A stretch of 64,000 nt of DNA, taken from positions 4,554,501 to 4,618,500 of the forward strand of contig NZ_CP040106.1 of the NCBI RefSeq assembly GCF_005281475.1, given 5' to 3'. The stretch is from Echinicola rosea (GTDB taxonomy: Bacteria > Bacteroidota > Bacteroidia > Cytophagales > Cyclobacteriaceae). This document shows, piece after piece, positions 54,191-64,000 of this stretch (the first letter of the stretch is position 1; every line of letters begins with the position of its first letter). Below the pieces are notes generated by a model. It did not search any database, was not told the DNA's origin, and was given only the letters and a program-made list of their open reading frames with translations. Made by a program: the position numbers and the translations under genes.

Positions 54191-54723
54191 AGTTATTGAG
54201 GTTTATTGTATAAGGTAAAAGCTGAAAAAAGGCAATCCCACCAGCCAAATAAACTCATGGGAAGCCTTTCCCAACAGGTTTAGGTGTAGGATAGCAGTAA
54301 GCGGTCGTTACGGTATAATTGCCTTGGCAAAAACTGCCAATTGTAAGCATGTGGCACCCAAGGTAGCTGATACACCGCTAATCCTAAAAGGTGTGAACAA
54401 TTCTGAAGGAACCGAATGCGTTTCCTTTGCATCAAAATAATATATAGATCTGTCATTGTGGGTTTAGGTTAATTTCCTAATCTAATGTAGGCCTAATAAA
54501 AAAATAAGTGGGTGATGAAATGTTTATTTGAAGGGGCGCAAATGTTAACAAACGGTTTAATGGCCATATAAGCTGCCGCAAGCCTTATTTTATCGCTTCT
54601 GGGAGGTGAAAAATCAGCCGCTTCATGTTGGTTATGCGAACCGTCACACCCTTATTCCAACAGGGATAAATCCGAAATCAACTTATCCCAGGGCCAAGGG
54701 ATATTGGAGAGGTCATAAAAAAA
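54191..54723. other. Leader/intergenic region between the sensor gene and susC
   Basis: 533 bases upstream of susC. Probably holds the susC promoter and sites for the hybrid sensor-regulator, but no TAnnTTTG match at a convincing distance or clear direct-repeat operator was recognised. No coding sequence is trusted here. Confidence 0.4.
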
Positions 54724-57700
54724 TCATCCACCCCTGTGGGTTGCCTCTACTTTTTGCCGGGCATACACAGAGGGCAAAACATGATATTCCGCCTTAAAAT
54801 GTTTGGTAAAGTACTTGGCATTGTTGTAACCCACCTGATAAGCTACTTCCGCTACGGTAAGCTGGCTTTCGCCCAGCAATTGGGTAGCCCTTTCCAAGCG
54901 GATCATCCTGATAAACTCCAAAGGTTTTTTACCCGTCAGGGAAGTGAGTTTTTTGTAGAGATGTACCCGGCTCATGGCCAGTTCACCGCTGAGCATTTCT
55001 ACCGAAAGCTCCGGATTGTCCATATGGTCTTCCACTACTTTTACCGCCTTTTGGATCAGTCTATCATCGAGGGATTCGAGTTTTACCTCGCTGGTGATAA
55101 CACCTATTCGCTTCTTGAAGCGCTCCTGTAACAAACTGCGCTCGTTCAGCAGATTCCTGATCCGAAGCAACAACAGCTCCACGTTAAAAGGCTTGGTGAT
55201 GTAATGGTTCGCACCACTGTCCAATCCTTCCAGCTGCTTCTCTTCAGAGGATTTGGCGGTCAAAAGGATCACCGGAATATGCGAGGTACGAAGGTCCCTT
55301 TTCAGCAATTGGCAAAGCTCCACGCCGTTCATTTTTGGCATCATTACATCACTGATCACCATGTCGGGGATATGCTCAAAAGCCATTTTACTCCCCTCTT
55401 CACCATTTAGTGCAGTGATCACCTTGTATTCCTCTACCAAGCAGGATTTCAGATAATGCACAAAATCCTCATTATCCTCTACCAACAAGATGGTCTTTTT
55501 TTCCGATGTCTCAATCCCATCCATTTCCTCGTCACTTTCATCCAATCCGTTTCCAATATGCTCTATTTCCTCTACAGGCAAGGTCACCGTGAAAGTACTA
55601 CCACGTCCCAATTCACTTTCCAATAGCACATCCCCATGATGCAGGCGGGCAAATTCCTGCACAATGGACAATCCGATACCACTTCCTTGGTTAAGGCTAT
55701 CGCTGTTTTCTTCGCCGACATAGTAGCGTTCAAAAATCCGCTTTTGATCCTCTTCTCCTATACCTACACCATTGTCTTGTACGCTGATCGATAGGTTTCC
55801 TTTTCCACCTGCTGCATCAGGGTTCTCATAATTCACCATCACCTTGATCTCACCGCCCCTGAAGGTAAACTTAAATGCATTGGAAAGGAGGTTGAAAAGG
55901 ATCTTCTCCAATTTATCTACATCAAAATACGTAAATAACTGATGCTTGTTGGTCCTAAAGTCCAAGGTGATATTCTTCTTTTCCGAAAGGTCCTCAAAGG
56001 ACTGGGTGGTTTCACGCAAAAAACCAATCACATCACTTTCCACCGGAGAAAAATCCATGCCCTCCGTTTCGATTTTACGGATGTCCAGCAGTTGGTTGAT
56101 CAGGTTCATCAGTCGCTTGGCATTTCGCTGAATCGTATGGTAATGGGTCCTAGTATGCGGCTCATGTGTAGATTTCAGTAATTTCTCCACAGGTGCCAAA
56201 ATCAAGGTCAGCGGGGTCCTGAATTCATGGCTGACATTGGTAAAAAACTTGGTTTTCATTTTATCCAGTTCTTTCATGCGCTTGGCTTCTTCCCTGTCCT
56301 GGGCGATTTGGAGGCGGTCTTTTTCCCGGGCAATGATTTCGCGTTGAATCGCTATGATGATCAAGGATATAATGACAAAATACACCAAAAATGCCAATGG
56401 AGTTTTCCAAAATGGGGCCAGGACTTCTATATCCAGCATATGCGCATTTTCGCTCCACACACCATCATTATTAGCTGCTTTCACCTTGAACGTATAGTCT
56501 CCCGGATCCAAGTTGGTATAGGTAGCCTTGGTCACCCCATCTTCCACCTCCACCCAGTCACTATCAAAGCCTTCCAACATGTACCGGTATTGATTCTTGT
56601 CAGAATGGATAAAGTTCAGCGCAGCAAACTCAACAGCAAAAACGTTTTCATTATGCTTCAACACCATTTTTTTGGTTTGGTTGATGTTCTGTTCCAGCAC
56701 CACTCTACCCGCTATTTTTTCACCTATTTTTACAGACTTGTTAAACAATTGGAAATCCGTCAAAACGATTTTGGGGCTTTCTTCATTCATCCGCATCTTG
56801 TCGGGGAAAAATATATTATAGCCATTCGGTCCACCAAAGACCAGTTCGCCCTTGGCCGTCTTCAGTGCAGAATTTTCATTGAACGAATTGCCTTGGAGCC
56901 CATCACCGACACTGAAGTTACGAAACGTCAATGCTAAGCTGTCCCCGGCCCTGTCCACCTTGACATGGCTCAGCCCATTGGTGGTGCTCAACCATAAATT
57001 GTGCTTGTTGTCTTCGAGGATTTTTACGACGTGGTCAGATGGAAGGCCATCTGAATGGTTAAAATTACGGAACACATCCTGCTCCTGATCAAAGTAGCTC
57101 AGCCCTTGGGTAGTAGCCACCCACATGTCACCCTTACTATCCCTAAAAATATCCATGATATTGTTTCCGGCCACCGTTGATGCATTACCGATCTCGTGTT
57201 TACGGTAGGCCGCAAATCCGCTTTTCAGGTTGATAATGTCAATACCATTGCCCCCACCAATCCAGAGATTTCCCGCAGCGTCCTCCTCCAAGGAAGAAAT
57301 ATAATCGCAGTGCATCGGAAAACGGCCCTCAGGGCCAATAAAGTGAACGAAGCCATCAATTTGGGGATCATAAAGGTCAAGGCCACTGCGCAAAGTACCC
57401 GCCCAGACATTCCCTTCGCTATCCTCGTAAAGCTCCCATACACTTTCACCTGATAGACTGTGGGGATCGTGGACATCAGGCTGGTAATTCCTGAACTGCT
57501 GACCGTCAAAGCGGCTGAGCCCCTTCAGATAGGTAGCAATCCACAGCTCACCGTTTTGATCCATCATCAAGTCCACAATGATGTCTCCGGGCAAACTGTT
57601 CCTTTTGCCTTCTTGATGCTTGAACTCCGTATATTGCTGGGTCTTCCGGTCATAATACAGTAGCCCGTTTCCGTTGGTTCCTATATAAAAATTACCTTTT

Positions 57701-58851
57701 TCATCCTCCACAAAACAGTTGATGTCATTGTAGGGAAGGGACTGATTGGACGTCAGCATGTGTTTGACATGTGGAAAACGAATCAATTTCTCATTGTACA
57801 AATTGATTCCATTTTTGAAAGTGCCAACCCAGATGATATCCGAACGGTCCTTCATAAGCGCATACACACTGTTGTGTGCCAGGCTGTGGGGGTTTTCGGG
57901 ATCATGTTGGAGGTATTTCACGGTCATGTCTTCCTTATTCAGAACGTTGATGCCCCCGTGGTCGGTACCGATCCATATTTCGTTCTTTTTGTTTTCTACA
58001 ATTCCCCTTACCTGATTATTGTTCAACTTTGCTTTTTCGGAATCGGTATGAAGGTGATGCAAGCGATCAGCATAACTGTCAAAATAAAACAGCCCTTTGC
58101 CATTTTCATACAGATAGATCCAGGCATCATCATCACTGTCGATAAAAATGTGAAAATCATCCGTAAAGTTGACGTTGGAATCGGCAAAAAGCTCTATCCG
58201 CCTCCTGACTTTTAACGAATCGGCCTCTAGGATATCCACTGCCCCATTGGAATAGACCAGCCAGTACTCACCTTTGGAGTTTTCTGCCACAGCAGAAACG
58301 TAATTATAACTGATAGAAGAAAGGTTTCCTTCTTCGTGCTTCAGGCTGCGCGTCTCTTTGGAGACTGGATCATAAATGCTGACCCCTTGATTGGGGTGGC
58401 AAAACCAATACCTTCCCTGCTTATCTTGATACACTAAATGAACCGCCAGGCTCCCAAAACCATACCGTTTGGAATACTGTGAAATGGAAGTGCTGAAGGT
58501 TTCGGTGGCAGCATCATAAACCTCAACAACATTGTTGCGGTTAAGCAGCCAAAGCTCGCCCTCAGGGCCGGGCATGATTTTGCGGATACTGTTTTCGGAA
58601 AGGGATGTGGTGTCGTTGGGGCGGTTTCTGAAAACTTTAAATTCTTCACCATCATAGCGGTTGAGGCCAGAATTGGTCGCCATCCAAATGTAACCAAGCT
58701 CATCTTGGTGGATATCAGTCACACTGTTATTGGACAGTCCGTCTTCCACGGTGATCGCCCCAAACAGGTAGTTGCCCTCCTGTGCATATACACTGGAACG
58801 CCCTATCAGCAATAAATAAACATACAGCAAGCTTGCAAAAAAACGAATCAT
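54724..58851 (-). CDS. Hybrid two-component system sensor-regulator (HTCS)
   Basis: Single-chain sensor and regulator that controls polysaccharide loci. The 1375-aa protein contains: signal peptide (1-24); an N-terminal double propeller of Reg_prop repeats (~30-730, e.g. YIWMATNSGLNRYDG, IWIGTDHGGINVL); a Y_Y_Y immunoglobulin-like domain (~740-805, LDPGDYTFKVKAANNDGVWS); one membrane helix (~815-835); histidine kinase core with His875 in NVSHEFRTPLTLIL and G box QGSGIGLSIVQEFA; receiver domain with phospho-acceptor Asp1168 in VISDVMMPKMNG; and AraC-type DNA-binding domain (~1262-1375, MSRVHLYKKLTSLTGKKPLE). The periplasmic propeller presumably binds the glucan fragment. It is on the same strand as the susCD genes, immediately upstream. 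Confidence 0.95.
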   Translation of the reverse strand: MIRFFASLLYVYLLLIGRSSVYAQEGNYLFGAITVEDGLSNNSVTDIHQDELGYIWMATNSGLNRYDGEEFKVFRNRPNDTTSLSENSIRKIMPGPEGELWLLNRNNVVEVYDAATETFSTSISQYSKRYGFGSLAVHLVYQDKQGRYWFCHPNQGVSIYDPVSKETRSLKHEEGNLSSISYNYVSAVAENSKGEYWLVYSNGAVDILEADSLKVRRRIELFADSNVNFTDDFHIFIDSDDDAWIYLYENGKGLFYFDSYADRLHHLHTDSEKAKLNNNQVRGIVENKKNEIWIGTDHGGINVLNKEDMTVKYLQHDPENPHSLAHNSVYALMKDRSDIIWVGTFKNGINLYNEKLIRFPHVKHMLTSNQSLPYNDINCFVEDEKGNFYIGTNGNGLLYYDRKTQQYTEFKHQEGKRNSLPGDIIVDLMMDQNGELWIATYLKGLSRFDGQQFRNYQPDVHDPHSLSGESVWELYEDSEGNVWAGTLRSGLDLYDPQIDGFVHFIGPEGRFPMHCDYISSLEEDAAGNLWIGGGNGIDIINLKSGFAAYRKHEIGNASTVAGNNIMDIFRDSKGDMWVATTQGLSYFDQEQDVFRNFNHSDGLPSDHVVKILEDNKHNLWLSTTNGLSHVKVDRAGDSLALTFRNFSVGDGLQGNSFNENSALKTAKGELVFGGPNGYNIFFPDKMRMNEESPKIVLTDFQLFNKSVKIGEKIAGRVVLEQNINQTKKMVLKHNENVFAVEFAALNFIHSDKNQYRYMLEGFDSDWVEVEDGVTKATYTNLDPGDYTFKVKAANNDGVWSENAHMLDIEVLAPFWKTPLAFLVYFVIISLIIIAIQREIIAREKDRLQIAQDREEAKRMKELDKMKTKFFTNVSHEFRTPLTLILAPVEKLLKSTHEPHTRTHYHTIQRNAKRLMNLINQLLDIRKIETEGMDFSPVESDVIGFLRETTQSFEDLSEKKNITLDFRTNKHQLFTYFDVDKLEKILFNLLSNAFKFTFRGGEIKVMVNYENPDAAGGKGNLSISVQDNGVGIGEEDQKRIFERYYVGEENSDSLNQGSGIGLSIVQEFARLHHGDVLLESELGRGSTFTVTLPVEEIEHIGNGLDESDEEMDGIETSEKKTILLVEDNEDFVHYLKSCLVEEYKVITALNGEEGSKMAFEHIPDMVISDVMMPKMNGVELCQLLKRDLRTSHIPVILLTAKSSEEKQLEGLDSGANHYITKPFNVELLLLRIRNLLNERSLLQERFKKRIGVITSEVKLESLDDRLIQKAVKVVEDHMDNPELSVEMLSGELAMSRVHLYKKLTSLTGKKPLEFIRMIRLERATQLLGESQLTVAEVAYQVGYNNAKYFTKHFKAEYHVLPSVYARQKVEATHRGG

Positions 58852-59354
58852 CTGGCTATTGGGTCATTGGGTATTGCCAATATAGTGTAAACTTTACCTC
58901 AAATCAACTAAATTGTTTCCCTGCGAAATACTAAATGCGTTTATATCTGCCGTTCCTACGGAACTTACACTTTTGTGTGTAATCATTTTTGGTACAGGTT
59001 GTCACCTGCACCTTCTATATGACCCTCCGCCAAAGGCGGATTAGGCAGGATGCTCAGTTGCTAACGCATATTCAGGGTTTAACCTCAACCAAATCAACTC
59101 ATCATTCTTTCAGCCCACCCCGCCATTCGGCAAGATAGACTACTGCGGTTTCCAATGTACAAATCGGGGCAAAGTGCCAGCGGCACGATAAATTTTGTAA
59201 CCTGCGGATTCATCCGCAGGAACTTAAGCGCTCCTCAACCTCCCGAAGGAGTGCCAGCGGCACGGATGATAGCTAGGCCTACACGAAATTAGCATGAAAT
59301 GGGATTGCCACACTTGAAAACCACCTTCCATTACCACTTCCCCACAAAAAACCT
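58852..59354. other. Intergenic region with a cluster of short perfect palindromes
   Basis: Includes GTTCC-TAC-GGAAC (58952-58964), TCCGCC-AAA-GGCGGA (59026-59040), CCTGCGGAT-TC-ATCCGCAGG (59201-59220) and two copies of GTGCC-AGC-GGCAC (59174-59186, 59251-59263). No gene was recognised. Confidence 0.6.
59060..59083 (+). repeat. 24-base repeat shared with 27269-27292
   Basis: GCTAACGCATATTCAGGG followed by TTTAAC; the partner differs at two of 24 positions. Both copies are in intergenic DNA. Confidence 0.55.
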
Positions 59355-59362
59355 TATCTTTG
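59355..59362 (+). promoter_or_regulatory. Promoter -7 element before the B12 riboswitch
   Basis: TATCTTTG is an exact TAnnTTTG match, about 10 bases ahead of the riboswitch, so transcription would start near 59369. No -33 TTG at a normal distance was found. Confidence 0.5.
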
Positions 59363-59371
59363 CGCCAGTTT

Positions 59372-59545
59372 TTGGTACCTATCCCTCTTTTGGAGGAATA
59401 GGTTAATAGGGAATCCGGTGAAAATCCGGAACTGTACCCGCAGCTGTAAGCTCCCAAAAGCAACTGGTAACCAAGCCACTGTCCGACATATCGGATGGGA
59501 AGGCGCCAGGTGTGGAGCAAGTCAGAAGACCTGCCATCAACTGTT
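59372..59545 (+). promoter_or_regulatory. Cobalamin (B12) riboswitch
   Basis: Recognised from the conserved core: GGTGAAAATCCGGAACTGTA and CCCGCAGCTGTAA, then GCCAGGTGTGGAGCAAGTC and the B12 box AGTCAGAAGACCTGCC (59520-59535; the usual form is AGTCAGGAGACCTGCC). A hairpin AGCTTTC-GGG-TGAAAGGCT follows at 59555-59573, and an A/T-rich hairpin at 59654-59681 could serve as terminator. It would turn off btuB and the following genes when adenosylcobalamin is abundant. The boundaries are approximate. Confidence 0.93.
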
Positions 59546-59735
59546 ATAATTCAGAGCTTTCGGGTGAAAGGCTATGAAACTTCAACGGATCTTTTCGATG
59601 ATGAGGTCTTCAGAAGTTCCATGTGGGCAATGTATTTCTTCATTGCATGCATGAAAATATCTTTAGCGCTGAGGATATTTTTACAGTTTTCCCAGAAAGT
59701 TCATAGTGTCCAATTAATAACGCATAAAACACGCT

Positions 59736-61643
59736 ATGAACAAACACATTATTTCTTTTCCAAAAAAGAAAGGGCTTCTTCCCCTTCTTCTCACAGGCAT
59801 TTCCCTTTTGAGTGCCCCTGCAAACGCACAAGATACCCAAGACCTGGATGAAGTCGTCGTGACGGGTACCAAATTTGAAATCCCGGTCGAAAAATCCGGA
59901 AAGACAATTTACAAACTCGACCAAAAGGACATTGAACGAAATGCAGGAAAAACCATCCCTGACTTGCTCAATGAGGTGCCCGGTATCCAAATAGACGGAA
60001 ACTACAGCGCTCCGGGTACCAATATCAGTTATTTCGTCCGAGGTGCAAGTTCCAAAAACACCCTGATCCTCATCGACGGCCATCCCATCAACGACCCCTC
60101 ATTGGCAGATGCGACCTATGACCTGAGGCTCCTCCCACTGGACCAAGTGGCCTCTATCGAAGTCTTGCGTGGTGGGCTGAGCACGCTGTACGGTACCGGA
60201 GCCTCTGCAGCTGTGATCAATATCAAATTAAAATCCGGCAGTAAGGCCAAAAAATTCGGGGGATCAGCAGACTTTAGCGGAGGTTCATTCAATACTTACC
60301 GCGGAAACCTCAGCCTTAATGGACAAACGGAAAAGTTCAACTACCTCATTTCGGGAAGCCTATACCATTCCCAAGGTTTCTCTGCGGCTGCAGATACCGT
60401 TCCTGATACCGAATTTGGAAAAGACGGTATAGATCGAAAGGATTTAATGGTAAAAATGGGCTATCAGTTCTCGGATCGATTTAGATTGGATTTTCTTTCG
60501 GGCTATGATGCGATAAAAGCAGATTATGATGATGGCCCTTTCTTAGATACCAATAACCTACAGACCAGCAATCAATTACGATTTGGCCTTACCCCTACCT
60601 ATCGATATGCAAAAGGTAATATCAAGCTCAAAACAGTTTATAATGTCAATGAGCGTGAATTTATCAGTAGCTTCCCTTCAGAATATGAAGGGAGAAACCT
60701 CCAACTTGACCTTACCCAAGAACATCAGCTGTTGGAAGGTCTTAAGGGATTGTGGGGAGTCAATGTTCAGCAGCTGTCGTATGAACAACCCGGAGAATTG
60801 GCCTTTGAGGACAATCAGTTTACCTTGATCGACCCCTATGCTTCATTCTTCTATGACGCTCCTAGCGGTTTTAACATCCATGCAGGTGCCCGCGTAAATA
60901 CCCATTCTAACTATGATCCCAAATTCATCTATAATGTCAATCCCAGTTACCTTTTTGACATTTCAGACAAGGTTTCAGCAAAAATCCTCGCCTCTGTAGC
61001 CACTTCCTATGTCACCCCGACCCTCTACCAGCTCAATTCCCCCGATTATGGAAACCGTGAGCTAAATCCTGAGGAATCCTTAAATTATGAACAAGGCATA
61101 TCCTTTTATGTAGGTAATCAATTCACCTTTAACCTAGTTCATTTCACCAGGGATGAGTCCAGTCCAATCGAATTTGTCTCCTTATTTGATGAAAACGGCG
61201 GATACATCGGAGGGGAATATCAAAATACCACAGATAAGCGAAGAGTAGAAGGATTTGAGGCGGATTTCTCTTGGCTGGTGAATCAGTATTTTAGCATGAC
61301 AGCAAATTTTGCGCACGTCAGCACGGACAAACCTGAAACCTTTTACCGGGTGCCCGGCAGCAAATGGGGCATGGCCTTTAATGCCAAGCCTGCTGAAAAC
61401 ACCCAGGTTTCCCTAAAATATAATTATACCAGTAAACGGACGGTTTATGATTATGGAGTAGGTGGAGCATTTGACCTGGACAGCTATGGACTGGTGGATT
61501 TATTTGTACAACAGGCCGTATTGGACAATAAACTGAATATTTACGGTGGAGTAAACAACCTGCTGGATGAAGACTTTACTGCCATCTATGGCTATACCAC
61601 CCGGGGAAGAAACTTCAGCGTTGGTGCGCGGTACCAGTTTTGA
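59736..61643 (+). CDS. btuB: BtuB-like TonB-dependent vitamin B12 transporter
   Basis: Outer-membrane uptake of cobalamin or cobinamide with TonB energy. The 635-aa protein has a signal peptide (LLLTGISLLSAPANA), a TonB box DEVVVTGTKF (~33-42), a plug domain (~45-160, IPDLLNEVPGIQIDG, IEVLRGGLSTLYGTGA) and a 22-strand barrel ending NFSVGARYQF with terminal Phe. Sequence alone would leave the ligand open; the B12 riboswitch upstream and cobU/cobT downstream fix it with good confidence. No BtuFCD inner-membrane transporter is in the window. Confidence 0.92.
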   Translation: MNKHIISFPKKKGLLPLLLTGISLLSAPANAQDTQDLDEVVVTGTKFEIPVEKSGKTIYKLDQKDIERNAGKTIPDLLNEVPGIQIDGNYSAPGTNISYFVRGASSKNTLILIDGHPINDPSLADATYDLRLLPLDQVASIEVLRGGLSTLYGTGASAAVINIKLKSGSKAKKFGGSADFSGGSFNTYRGNLSLNGQTEKFNYLISGSLYHSQGFSAAADTVPDTEFGKDGIDRKDLMVKMGYQFSDRFRLDFLSGYDAIKADYDDGPFLDTNNLQTSNQLRFGLTPTYRYAKGNIKLKTVYNVNEREFISSFPSEYEGRNLQLDLTQEHQLLEGLKGLWGVNVQQLSYEQPGELAFEDNQFTLIDPYASFFYDAPSGFNIHAGARVNTHSNYDPKFIYNVNPSYLFDISDKVSAKILASVATSYVTPTLYQLNSPDYGNRELNPEESLNYEQGISFYVGNQFTFNLVHFTRDESSPIEFVSLFDENGGYIGGEYQNTTDKRRVEGFEADFSWLVNQYFSMTANFAHVSTDKPETFYRVPGSKWGMAFNAKPAENTQVSLKYNYTSKRTVYDYGVGGAFDLDSYGLVDLFVQQAVLDNKLNIYGGVNNLLDEDFTAIYGYTTRGRNFSVGARYQF

Positions 61644-61821
61644 GATGTGAGATTTGAGTCTTGAGACTAAATACAAAAAAGGCCTCGTCCCCCATTTAGG
61701 GGGTAATCCTGATCCCTGTACTGAACGTGCCGAAGGGTGAAATCAGGAAAGTATATATAAAGAAAACTAGATGGACGCCATATAGCTTCTAATGTAGTAA
61801 ACTAATGGAAAGGCTGACACA

Positions 61822-62178
61822 ATGATCAAAGAAAAGCGCTGCCCAAATTGCCAAAAAGCTTTTGCCTGCACGACGGAATGTTGGTGCAGTGCTTTTCCTC
61901 CTATTGTCCCGCTGGAAGAAAACAAAGGCTGCCTATGCCCTGACTGCCTTAAATCCGCCATACAGGATCGCATCAGTCACTGGACCACCAACCTCAACTC
62001 CAAAAAGATCAAAGCAATCCAAAAAATGGGAAAACCCACTTCCCTGATCGAAGGCATCGACTACACGATCAATAAACAGGGTTTTTATGTATTTTCGAGT
62101 TGGTATCTGCTCAGGCAGGGCAAATGCTGCGGTAACGGATGCCAAAATTGTCCATATGAGAAATTCAGGAAAACATGA
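61822..62178 (+). CDS. Cysteine-rich CWC-like domain plus DUF5522-like protein
   Basis: A 118-aa cytosolic protein with two cysteine clusters. The N-terminal part (Cys7, 10, 16, 20, 22, then 37, 39, 42) fits the cysteine-rich CWC family: RCPNCQKAFACTTECWCSAF. The C-terminal part (residues ~68-113, DYTINKQGFYVFSSWYLLRQ, GKCCGNGCQNCPYE) resembles DUF5522. Metal binding, Zn or Fe-S, is likely but not shown; the function of both families is unknown. It lies between btuB and cobU, overlaps the cobU start by four bases, and so is probably translated together with it. Confidence 0.85.
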   Translation: MIKEKRCPNCQKAFACTTECWCSAFPPIVPLEENKGCLCPDCLKSAIQDRISHWTTNLNSKKIKAIQKMGKPTSLIEGIDYTINKQGFYVFSSWYLLRQGKCCGNGCQNCPYEKFRKT

Positions 62179-62684
62179 TTTACTATATTACAGGTGGCGA
62201 ACGCTCAGGAAAGAGCCGATATGCACAGCAATTGGCCGAGAGGCTATCAGCATCCCCAGTTTACCTGGCCACTTCCAGAATATGGGATCAGGATTTTAAA
62301 AAACGGGTGGACAGGCACCAAGCAGACCGCGATGGACGATGGACCACCATCGAAGAGGAAAAATACATTGGCCAAGTGGATATGGCGGAAAAAGTCATTG
62401 TAATGGATTGCGTGACCCTATGGCTGACCAACTGGTTTGCTGATTCAAAAAGTGACATCGAAAGCTGTCTGGACAGTTGTAAATCGGAAGCTGACCAGTT
62501 GTTTTCGAATGCCCAAAAAGGCACCTTGATCATCATTTCCAATGAGATCGGCATGGGACTGCATGCCCAAACGGAAGTAGGCAGAAAGTTCACCGAACTG
62601 CAAGGCTGGATCAACCAGTACATCGCCAAAAGGGCTGACAAGGCCATTTTTATGGTTTCTGGACTGCCCATAGAACTAAAGTGA
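62175..62684 (+). CDS. cobU: Adenosylcobinamide kinase / adenosylcobinamide-phosphate guanylyltransferase
   Basis: Phosphorylates adenosylcobinamide and transfers GMP to it, for the nucleotide loop of B12. The 169-aa protein begins with Walker A GGERSGKSRYAQ, followed by VYLATSRIWDQDFKKRVDRH, where the His accepts GMP in the family, and VIVMDCVTLWLTNWF as Walker B. SNEIGMGLHAQTEVGRKF is typical. Complete length. ATG at 62175 overlaps the stop of the preceding gene (ATGA). Confidence 0.96.
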   Translation: MIYYITGGERSGKSRYAQQLAERLSASPVYLATSRIWDQDFKKRVDRHQADRDGRWTTIEEEKYIGQVDMAEKVIVMDCVTLWLTNWFADSKSDIESCLDSCKSEADQLFSNAQKGTLIIISNEIGMGLHAQTEVGRKFTELQGWINQYIAKRADKAIFMVSGLPIELK

Positions 62685-62826
62685 TGTATTTAGATGATCG
62701 CGAAGCACAGAAAAATAGCCATGTTGTCATCAGCATTCATTGATATCACCATGCGAAAACCAATTTAAATGAATCAAAAAAACAGCGTCAAAAGCATCCT
62801 GTCAAAATCAAGAACCTTTCACGCTA

Positions 62827-64000
<1,174 letters not shown>

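Noticed and set aside
54606..54797. Short plus-strand frame overlapping the 3' end of the sensor gene
   Set aside because: No motif and antisense to the AraC domain end.

Overview
The window looks like chromosome of a marine or soil member of the Bacteroidota, most likely the order Cytophagales and close to Echinicola/Cyclobacterium. This rests on two SusC/SusD pairs, a hybrid two-component system, a TamL-type outer membrane lipoprotein, TAnnTTTG-type -7 promoter elements, many secreted lipoproteins and menaquinone and queuosine genes. The taxon is inferred from gene content; no rRNA or tRNA gene, CRISPR array, prophage or intact transposase was seen.

Layout. 1-14 kb holds housekeeping genes: an RNA methyltransferase, tamL, hemF, a PAP2 phosphatase, riboflavin synthase, pcm, an acyl-CoA thioesterase, a three-gene operon that includes a divergent kinase-fold protein, dps, ppc and a lactonase-family lipoprotein. 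14-19 kb has a cold-shock protein, a GH43 enzyme, a PEGA/SHOCT lipoprotein and a PBP4-type carboxypeptidase. 18.4-23 kb is a SusC/SusD pair with no adjacent regulator or glycosidase. 23-32 kb has a membrane pyrophosphatase, a quinone oxidoreductase, an amidohydrolase, menC, queA and a lone LytTR protein. 31.9-38.3 kb is a complete RND efflux operon (TetR regulator, TolC-like channel, adaptor, pump) with a palindromic operator upstream. 38.3-42.3 kb is gene-poor and repeat-rich, with two small uncharacterised proteins and an aldo/keto reductase. 42.3-58.9 kb is a polysaccharide utilisation locus: hybrid sensor, SusC, SusD, a TIG-domain surface glycan-binding protein, and a separate unit of an FG-GAP/ASPIC lipoprotein and a GH9 cellulase. 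A beta-1,4-glucan such as cello-oligosaccharide, xyloglucan or mixed-linkage glucan is the best inferred substrate. 59.3-64 kb is a B12 riboswitch followed by btuB, a cysteine-rich CWC/DUF5522-like protein, cobU, a Dph6-like PP-loop ATPase and cobT (cut by the window end).

Most notable beyond ordinary annotation: two inverted copies of a roughly 168-bp MITE-like palindromic element with probable target duplications (6160-6328 and 41936-42102); the two uncharacterised proteins inside the B12 salvage cluster; the FG-GAP/ASPIC lipoprotein three bases from a GH9 gene; a divergent protein-kinase-like protein at 8264-9280; and several families of short intergenic palindromes and repeats.
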